Assembly: GCF_904831005.1 (NCBI RefSeq)
Contig: NZ_LR882982.1
Span: forward strand, 1,674,001-1,738,000
Direction: 5' to 3'
Source of the DNA: Microbacterium hydrocarbonoxydans
GTDB lineage: Bacteria > Actinomycetota > Actinomycetes > Actinomycetales > Microbacteriaceae
DNA: 64,000 bases
Of this stretch, positions 59,701 to 64,000 are shown piece by piece. The translations under genes and the position numbers were made by a program. The notes under the pieces are model-generated. The model was not told the DNA's origin. It saw only the letters and a program-made list of their open reading frames with translations, and ran no database searches. Position 1 is the first letter of the stretch. The number at the start of each line of letters is the position of its first letter.

Positions 59701-62700
59701 CATCGGCCGGCCATGCGCCGAACGCGATGTCGGAGAGGCCCGGCAGAGGATCGCTGAGGGCGATCCGGTCGACCGTCACGGTGCCGGAGTTGACGATCTC
59801 GAAGCCGAACTCCACCTCGTCGCCCACCGAGAGATCAGCATCCGGCGACGCCGACTTGATGAGGGTGAGCGCCGTTGTCTGAGGGATGGGCACGGATGCC
59901 GGCTGCGTCGCAGTCACCACGGCACCTGAGGGGGCGGTCCCTCGCCCCGTCACCAGGCTGATGATCGAACCGGCATCGACATCGGCCTGTGTGAGCACTG
60001 TCGTCGCTGTGGCCGTCACCGACGCTCCCGGAGCCAGCTCGCCCTCCGGACCCTCCCAGTCGTAGACGGGCTGGCTCGTACCGGGTAGCGCGTCCGAGAG
60101 CACGACCCCGGTGAGAGTCACAGTGCCTGAGTTCGTGAGGACGTATGTCCAGGTCACGGCATCGCCCTCCGCCGCTCCCGGCGGCAGCGAGCCGGAGTTC
60201 GTCACCGACACCGCCGGGCGAGCGGTCGGCATCACGACGGATACGGACGGCGAGGTCGCAGAGACCGGCTGCGGATTCTCGACGCGGGATTCCCCGGCCA
60301 CGGACGCCGTGTTGGTGATCGAACCCGAATCGACATGCTGCTGAGTGACCACGATCGTCGCCGTCGCGGTGACAGTCTCGCCGGGTTCGAGCGACCCCGG
60401 TGTTCCGCCCGCCCAGTCGAACACTGCATCGGAGATTCCGGGAAGACTGTTGCCGATCGCGTCGATGCCGTCCACGGAGACCGTGCCGGTGTTCTGGACG
60501 GTGTAGGTGAACGTGACGGTCTCGCCGAGCGCGGCTCGAGCCGGCGCCGACTGAGTGATGACCAGTTGCGCGCGCTGCTCCCCGGTCGGCACGTCGGCAC
60601 TCGCGGTCACCGGAGCGATGGGTCCGGACGGCGCGTCAGCGGTCGCGGTCACCGAGTTGCTGACGCGGCCCGCATTGACGTCGCCCTGTGTGATGACGTA
60701 GAAGGCCTGCGCCGTCGCCCGCTCACCCGGTGCGAGCACACCCGGAGCATCTGCGTCGGGCCAGGCGATCTGCGGCGTCAGGCCGGGGATCGCCTCGTCG
60801 AGCGTCACGCCGGTGAGAGTCACGTTCCCCGTGTTCACGAGATCGAAGTCGAAGCGGATGGTGTCGCTCGCGAGGCCCGAGCCCAGCACTGTGCCGATCT
60901 TCGACACGGACATCGACCCTGATCGCGTGATCGGGACGGCGACCTCGGCCTGCTCGCTGATCGGCACGTCGCCGGGCGCGATGGCGGATCCGGTGACGAT
61001 GTTGCTGATCGACCCCGTGTCGATGTCGTTCTGGGTGAGTACGTAGGTCGCTGTCGCGGTCAGCACCTGATTCGGCGCGAGGACCCCCTCGGGGCCGGGC
61101 CAGGTGTAGAGCAGCGGTGAGACCCCGTCTGCGAGGTCGACGAGCCCCACACCGCTCAGGCTGACATTGCCGACGTTGCGCAACGAGAACGAATAGGTGA
61201 CGGCGTCCCCGGCCCGTGCTGCCGCGCCGCCTGAGAGGGTCCCCGTCTTCGCGACCTCGATGTCAGGCGCCTGCGCGGCGGTTCGCGTCGTCACGGTGTC
61301 CGAGGGGTCAGTCACCGCCGGCCCTGACGGCGGCGTCCCGGTCGAGCTCGCCGTGTTCGTGACCGCGCCGGCGTCGAGATCCTTCTGAGTGATGCGATGC
61401 GTGGTGGAGGCCGTCACCGACTCCCCCGGCTGCAGAGTCCCGCTCGCGCCGGGCCATGAGCCGTAGACGAGCGGGCTGAGCCCGGGAGCCGGATCGGAGA
61501 TCGAGACTCCGGTGAGCGTCACGTTGCCCGAGTTGGTCGCACGGAGGGTGTACGTGATCAGGTCACCGAGTTGACCGCTGCCGCCCACCGACGCGGATTT
61601 CGTCGTGAGGGTGGAGGGCGCCGCAGCATCGGTGCCGAGAATGACGGGCTGAGAGGAGCCGGAGACGAGCGATCCCGTGGGCGGGCGTCCCGACACGGAG
61701 GCGATGTCGGTGATCGATCCGGCGTTCACATCGCTCTGGCGCACGACGTAGGTCGCCGTCGCGATGACGGTCTGGTTCGGCGCGAGCGTGCCGGCTGTGC
61801 CGGAGGGCCAATCGCCGTAGTCGATCGCCGACAGGCCGCTGTGCGGGTCGGCGACGACCACGCCGGTGAGAGTCACGTTGCCGGCGTTGCGCACCGTGTA
61901 CGTGTAGGTGATCGTGGAGCCCACGGCTCCGGAGCCGGACGTGTATGCGCCGGCCTTCTGGAGCGTGACCGCAGGGGTGGAGCTGAGCGGAACCGTGCCC
62001 GAACCGATCGCCGTCGTCGCCTGTCCCACCGAGGGCGAGCCTGTCGCCGTCGCCGCGTTCGAGACCGACCCGGCGTCGACGTCGGTCTGGAGCACCCGCG
62101 ACGTCGCCGTCGCCGTCACAGCCGACCCCGGGGGCAGGACCCCGGATGCGCCCGTGGGCCACGCTCCGTACGAGAGATCGCTGATTCCGGGGAGGGAATC
62201 AGTCGCCGACACGCCCGACAACGTGACGTTGCCGACGTTGCGGATGCTCACGCTCCAGGTGATCGTCTCGCCGGCGACACCGCTCGCTCCCGCGGGAAGG
62301 GTTCCCGTCTTGGCGACCTGCAGACGGGGGTCTGCGGCTGCGGTCGCCGTCGACACGGCGGCCGACGCGGCGCTGACGGGGACACCGCTGGGAGAGACCG
62401 CGCTGCCGGTCGCGACGTTCGTCACGACACCCGCGTCGAGGTCTGCCTGAGTGAGGGTGTGGTTCGCCCGTGCGACCACCTGTCCGCCCGGCGCCAACAC
62501 CCCTGCGTCACCGGGCCAGGTGTACTCGAACGGGGTCAGTCCTGCCAGCGGATCCGTGACGACGACGCTGCGGAGGGTGACATTGCCGGTGTTCGTCACC
62601 CGCACCGTGTACTCGATGATGTCGCCGACGCCACCTGCACTCTGCACCGTCGCCGTCTTCACCGTCGAGAGACCGGGGCCGGCCGGCACGGTCGCGAGCG

Positions 62701-64000
62701 TGACGGTGGGCGACGTGGCCGAGGCGTTCGCGCCCGAGGGAGCGACGCCCGTGACGCGCGCGGCGTTGCTCACGCTCCCGGAATCGACATCGGCCTGCGT
62801 CACCGTATAGGTGGCCGTGCCTGTGACCTCCTGGCCCGGCGCCAGAGTGCCCGCAGCTGCCGGCCAGCTGAGTGCGACGGTGCTCAGGCCCGTGTGCGGG
62901 TCGTTGATCGACACGCCCGTGAGAGTGACGTTGCCTGTGTTGCGAGCCGAGAAGGCGTATGTGATGACGCTGCCGACCGCACCGTTGCCCAGGGTGTACG
63001 ACCCGGTCTTGCCGAGCGTCAGCGCCGGCCCCGCCACCAGCGCAAGCGTGGCGGAGGCTGTTGCCGCGACGGCGGCACCCGTGGGAGGAGTCGCGGTGGC
63101 CGTCGCTGTGTTCGCGAGGGAACCGGCGTCGACGTCGGACTGCGTCAGCGCACGAGTGGCGGTGGCGGTCACACTCTGCCCGGGCTGCAGAACGCCCTCC
63201 GTGCCCGGCCATGCGGCGTATGCGAGTGGCGACAGGCCCGGCAGCGGATCCGCGATCGCGACGCCGGTCAGTGTGACGTTTCCCGCGTTCCGCACGGTGA
63301 AGCTGTAGGTGACCACGTCGCCGGAGCGACCGGTCGCGCCGGGAGACAAGGCGGCGGTCTTGTCCATCGTCAGTCGGGGCGCCGCAGCCGCGGTTGCCGT
63401 GACGACCTCCGGCGAAGAACCGTCGACGACCACGCCACCCGGCGCCGATGCCGACGCGCTTGCGCGGTTTCTGATCGCTCCCGCGTTCACATCGGCCTGA
63501 GTGATCACGTAGGTGGCCCTCGCGATCGCCGCCTGGCCCGGTGCAAGTACTCCCGCGACCCCGGGCCACGTGATCGACAGCGCCGACAGCCCGGCGAGCG
63601 GATCGTTCAGGGTGACGCCGGTGAGGGTCTGATTTCCGCTGTTCTCAGCGCGGATGCTGAACGTCACGACGTCGCCGACACGGTTGCCCGATGCCGCCGA
63701 GGAGCTCTTCGAGACGGTGAGTCCCGGCGCCGCCGCCGTTGTATCGACCACCGCCACAGCGGAACTCGCGCTGACGACGGGTCCGGCCGGCGGACGACCG
63801 CTCACGGACGCGGTGTTGCGTACTGAGCCGGCATCCACATCGGACTGGCGCACCGTGTACGTCGCCGTGCCCGATGCGGTCTGCCCCGGCGCAAGGGTGT
63901 TGGGAGCCCCGGGCCAGGTGATCGTCGGCGTGCTGAGACCCGCGAGGTTGTCGGTCAGGGTGATGCCGTTGAGACTGACGTTCCCTGCGTTGCGGATCGT
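50783..64000 (-). CDS. Giant sortase-anchored surface protein of DUF11/DUF7507-type repeats (5' end beyond window)
   Basis: One uninterrupted frame of at least 4405 codons; no start seen, as it runs off the window. About 37 tandem repeats of roughly 115-120 residues each end with a TQADVDAGSVxNTA-like motif. The consensus is an Ig-like fold of the DUF11 type (NTGNVTLTGV, WPGxxGVLAPGQ). The C-terminus has a Thr/Ser/Pro/Glu stalk (about residues 4270-4350 of the visible part), the sortase motif LPTTG (bases 50900-50914), a hydrophobic helix and an RRRR tail. So it is covalently attached to the cell wall, probably as a stalk or adhesin (inference). No sortase gene here. It contains the two near-identical blocks and three 24-base stalk repeats listed below. 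Confidence 0.95.
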   Translation of the reverse strand, partial: TIRNAGNVSLNGITLTDNLAGLSTPTITWPGAPNTLAPGQTASGTATYTVRQSDVDAGSVRNTASVSGRPPAGPVVSASSAVAVVDTTAAAPGLTVSKSSSAASGNRVGDVVTFSIRAENSGNQTLTGVTLNDPLAGLSALSITWPGVAGVLAPGQAAIARATYVITQADVNAGAIRNRASASASAPGGVVVDGSSPEVVTATAAAAPRLTMDKTAALSPGATGRSGDVVTYSFTVRNAGNVTLTGVAIADPLPGLSPLAYAAWPGTEGVLQPGQSVTATATRALTQSDVDAGSLANTATATATPPTGAAVAATASATLALVAGPALTLGKTGSYTLGNGAVGSVITYAFSARNTGNVTLTGVSINDPHTGLSTVALSWPAAAGTLAPGQEVTGTATYTVTQADVDSGSVSNAARVTGVAPSGANASATSPTVTLATVPAGPGLSTVKTATVQSAGGVGDIIEYTVRVTNTGNVTLRSVVVTDPLAGLTPFEYTWPGDAGVLAPGGQVVARANHTLTQADLDAGVVTNVATGSAVSPSGVPVSAASAAVSTATAAADPRLQVAKTGTLPAGASGVAGETITWSVSIRNVGNVTLSGVSATDSLPGISDLSYGAWPTGASGVLPPGSAVTATATSRVLQTDVDAGSVSNAATATGSPSVGQATTAIGSGTVPLSSTPAVTLQKAGAYTSGSGAVGSTITYTYTVRNAGNVTLTGVVVADPHSGLSAIDYGDWPSGTAGTLAPNQTVIATATYVVRQSDVNAGSITDIASVSGRPPTGSLVSGSSQPVILGTDAAAPSTLTTKSASVGGSGQLGDLITYTLRATNSGNVTLTGVSISDPAPGLSPLVYGSWPGASGTLQPGESVTASTTHRITQKDLDAGAVTNTASSTGTPPSGPAVTDPSDTVTTRTAAQAPDIEVAKTGTLSGGAAARAGDAVTYSFSLRNVGNVSLSGVGLVDLADGVSPLLYTWPGPEGVLAPNQVLTATATYVLTQNDIDTGSISNIVTGSAIAPGDVPISEQAEVAVPITRSGSMSVSKIGTVLGSGLASDTIRFDFDLVNTGNVTLTGVTLDEAIPGLTPQIAWPDADAPGVLAPGERATAQAFYVITQGDVNAGRVSNSVTATADAPSGPIAPVTASADVPTGEQRAQLVITQSAPARAALGETVTFTYTVQNTGTVSVDGIDAIGNSLPGISDAVFDWAGGTPGSLEPGETVTATATIVVTQQHVDSGSITNTASVAGESRVENPQPVSATSPSVSVVMPTARPAVSVTNSGSLPPGAAEGDAVTWTYVLTNSGTVTLTGVVLSDALPGTSQPVYDWEGPEGELAPGASVTATATTVLTQADVDAGSIISLVTGRGTAPSGAVVTATQPASVPIPQTTALTLIKSASPDADLSVGDEVEFGFEIVNSGTVTVDRIALSDPLPGLSDIAFGAWPADAGTLGPDDSVTASATYTVTQADVDRGGIRNQATVTGLTPSEAVVEASDWIDLTTETREPALVLTKTDELGGDGRIGAPITYSFVIRNSGNTTISDIAVTDELEGLSGISFGAWPSGQTGVLVPGQQVSATANYTVTQADVDEGEVVNSAIANGVAADESSVSSDPARVTTELAETAPAITATKGGSLAAGATGRAGDVVEFRYAILNSGDVSLEDVSFDDAMPGLGPLSITWPDAGAPGVLAPNARAAAAAAYTLTQDDVDSGSVVNAFTARAVAPSDAVVDDTAAATVPIVAGAALSAVKSGVLAAGDIGVVGDTVEYSVVVTNTGNVTVTDGVLVDPMEDLYGVSIAWPDPAVPGRVGVGESVTGRGFYDLKQADVDAGFVENTASVAARAPGGVPVVASTNTVRVSTVLPAPGLVVSKSGALVDGGGVGDVVSYEFGVTNTGNVSVSGVVLSDAVPGVVLSDVVWPVAGAPGVIAPGQTAPATGEYVIVQSDVDAGRVVNTASASGVPARSEAITVVSPESVVSTDAAVPAVSVSNAGALAPGATGRAGDVVTWSYVLTNEGTVTLTGAVLADALAGVSAPEYVWEGAAGVLVPGQSVRATATYVLTQADVDAGSVTSLVTGTGTPPTGAPVSSSAPATIPLTADPALEVTKAYTTTGGGAGATITYSFTIANRGNVTLSGVVLSDTLAGLGTPSIVWPGVERVLAPGEVATATATYVITQADVDRGDVTNTASARASAPGGVVVTGVSDEVITQLDAATPVVETTKYGQLAEGRTGAVGDVIEYRVEVRNAGNVTLTDVGIVDVLEGLSDIAVVWPGDAGVLAPNETLVGTARYVITQEDVDRGAVSNVATGSGTAPSGESVDDPSEEVVVDLVDAAPDATFTKSGVLSPGATGRAGDVVRFSFRLENIGNVTLSDVSVSDPLEGLSEIDVAWPGDRGVLAPGQGADAFAEYTLTQADVDRGYAQNSATLSATAADGASIVRPASTTVPIEEAAELTTVKSGQLLDGGIGEVGDVIEYRLVVTNTGNVTVHDGRLIDRLAGLSLPEIEWPGAEGELLVGGTVVGTAWYTLTQADIDRGFVRNIAGVEALTPNGRKVVADSNPVIINTVQPAAALTVTKDAVVDGAGGVGGDVDYAFTITNSGNVTISGITLTDAMRGLSAPQITWPGAEGSLAPGQTATASAEYTITQDDIDAGSIANTATASGSSRGGPVTSPPAIETVDTQGIQATVDVRKTATLAPDAEGIAGDVVTWGYSLRNTGNVTLTGVTLADQLQGSSAAAYVWPDQERPGVLLPGQTVTATSAYVLTQADIDRGSVSSAVEGRGTPPRGAEVSASAAAGVQIAARPDLAATKSGTVRGQGGVGDRIDYSFDIANTGNVTLTLVDLADALVGVSDPIFDWPAEPGILVPGDSVAATATYIITQADVDRGSVTNIATASGKPPVGDTITASTPPATTEVAPADPELETVKSATLRGDGAVGDIVDYAFTIENTGTVTISGITLSDPLPGLSAPVVRWPDAPGVLAPGATASATASYAITQADVDAGAVVNTATASGTTPGGDPVSDPSDEVRTPTAAADPDIRVEKTGALTAGSTGQVGEAVQFTFSIANTGNQTLSGVTLSDELAGLSAIAVTWPSDDPAAQGVLPVGGEALGTATYLLTQADIDAGSVANTVSVTATTPSGDITEADGLATVVIPRTPQLSAVKSGVLAAGDIGVVGDTVEYSVVVTNTGNVTVTDGVLVDPMEDLYGVSIAWPDPAVPGRVGVGESVTGRGFYDLKQADVDAGFVENTASVAARAPGGVPVVASTNTVRVSTVLPAPGLVVSKSGALVDGGGVGDVVSYEFGVTNTGNVSVSGVVLSDAVPGVVLSDVVWPVAGAPGVIAPGQTATATGEYVIVQSDVDAGRVVNTASASGVPARSEAITVVSPESVVSTDAAVPAVSVSNAGALAPGATGRAGDVVTWSYVLTNEGTVTLTGAVLADALAGVSAPEYVWEGAAGVLVPGQSVRATATYVLTQADVDAGSVTSLVTGTGTPPTGAPATATAPATVSVIAAPGLLFTKTAALDAPGADDAGDGVTFGFRIENTGTVTLSDVSITDDLVGIGPITIDWPGAAGVVAPGQIVTGRAPYAISQEDVDRGSVQNTASIRATGAGGGMLTATSTTDPIPTADHAPSIRTVKGGAYAEGSGGVGSVIEYTFDITNTGNVTLRLIRLQDDLAGLGTPQIEFPSTTGILPPGGSATGVARYTVTQADVDAGSIRNVATSFGTSPRGTVVSDSSDPFVIDTDPPTAPDRAIETTQTAALAAGDSGVRGDAIEYSFRIRNTGNTTLHDVRLDNSVAALTGVVYSWPDPANPGRLLPGQSVVITATHVVSQADVDAGLVRNVATGTGEQPAGVRVSDDSARTEVPLVAGLGALSVSKNGVRQGAGAVGDRIDYSFVIANTGTLTATSVALEDGLPGLSTISYDWPAAPGVLAPGQSVAASASYVIRQADVDAGEVRNTATAGARLPDGSAVATTSPTSIIPTAASAASIDLEKQQTYSDGATGYPGDRVDYTFSFRNTGNVTLRGVTLGDAQFGLEGLQIAWPGEPGVLAPGQTATAVARYTLTQADVDAGGIASDAVVTGTASGVVVRDVDAGSVLVESAPGLALEKTADLTGPAQQGGSVKYVLTVTNTGNVTLGGVSIADDLPGLGTPTVTWPGTPGTLAAGESVTATAMYVIAQADVDRGHIDNTASAAASTPSGEVIEAGDTVRVEIPNAPRIQLDMSIAVQDGQRGYAGDTLVFEYRVTNTGTTILTGVSITDLFPGLSPIDYRWPGEPGVLLPGQSVIAIATVIITPEMEGTVVSSRAVVTSQEAQTGEPVRDAANDSTVLPGREPEPTPTASPTPTTSPEPTPTTSPEPTPTTSPEPTDSPAPTAPTSPSPSDDPPVLPLPTTGGGDVTPLVGGSMILLLAGLVLLLAGRRRRNSGSSTLSS
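50977..51050 (-). repeat. Three 24-base direct repeats in the surface protein stalk
   Basis: Three tandem copies of a 24-base unit (starting near 50980, 51004 and 51028) coding for an 8-residue TTSPEPTP-type unit. Such short in-frame repeats can change copy number by slippage, altering stalk length without breaking the frame. Confidence 0.7.
53583..54596 (-). repeat. Near-identical 1014-bp block, copy A
   Basis: Matches copy B at 57801-58814 with a constant offset of 4218 bases and no gap; I found one mismatch (T54034 against G58252, a Thr-to-Pro change). It encodes about 338 residues, nearly three repeats, from LSAVKSGVLAAGDIG to GTPPTGAP. The offset is 1406 codons, so recombination between copies would remove or add about 12 repeats in frame. 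Most of the block has G- or T-ending codons, unlike its surroundings. Confidence 0.93.
57801..58814 (-). repeat. Near-identical 1014-bp block, copy B
   Basis: Second copy of the block described at 53583-54596, in the same orientation and frame. It differs at one base by visual alignment. The flanking sequences of A and B are unrelated at base level beyond the shared repeat consensus, so the identity has sharp edges. Confidence 0.93.

Noticed and set aside
50783..64000. Regular repeat spacing that might suggest a CRISPR array or satellite DNA
   Set aside because: Units are about 350 bases, diverged, in frame and encode Ig-like repeats; there are no short identical repeats with unique spacers.

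Overview
The window is high-GC, densely coded bacterial DNA from an actinomycete, most probably Microbacteriaceae and Microbacterium-like. This rests on gene order (rpsD, alaS, ruvX, mltG, the aro genes, efp, nusB and pyrR; and ruvCAB, yajC, secDF, rel), on frequent GTG starts, on many ATGA/GTGA stop-start overlaps and on protein sequence features. No rRNA, tRNA, CRISPR array, insertion sequence or phage gene was found. No gap between genes exceeds about 215 bases.

Layout. 1-2728: the 3' part of pyrR is missing at the window edge; then an unrecognised gene and a metallo-beta-lactamase/Rieske fusion. 2803-6093: a SWIM-SNF2 helicase. These three non-housekeeping genes sit between nusB and pyrR. 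6150-16927: a long minus-strand housekeeping run (rpsD, a 62-residue membrane protein, alaS, ruvX, mltG, aroE, aroC, aroK, aroB, aroQ, efp, nusB), covering five shikimate-pathway steps. 17089-18829: rarA and a small membrane protein. 18870-23699: an assimilatory nitrite reductase operon (nirB, nirD, cobA, and hemD fused to a DNA-binding domain), with a GlnR-like box upstream. 23915-25897: a DUF349 protein and an orphan AbiEi-like gene. 25884-34487: rel, secF, secD, yajC, ruvB, ruvA, ruvC and a YebC-type regulator, all on the minus strand.

34647-45399 is a vitamin B6 and defence neighbourhood. It holds a PLP-dependent decarboxylase, a jetC-jetB-jetA (Wadjet/MksBEF condensin) set with no recognisable jetD nuclease, pdxT and pdxS, a divergent MocR-type regulator and a pyridoxal kinase. 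45406-50758: HIT protein, thrS, YnfA, DoxX, photolyase and a lipoprotein.

50783-64000 is one uninterrupted minus-strand reading frame of at least 4405 codons that runs off the window. It encodes a sortase-anchored surface protein built from about 37 DUF11/DUF7507-type repeats. Inside it lie two 1014-bp blocks that differ by one base, exactly 4218 bp apart and in frame. Most of each block uses codons unlike the flanking repeats. This duplication and the nuclease-less Wadjet-like operon are the most unusual things here.
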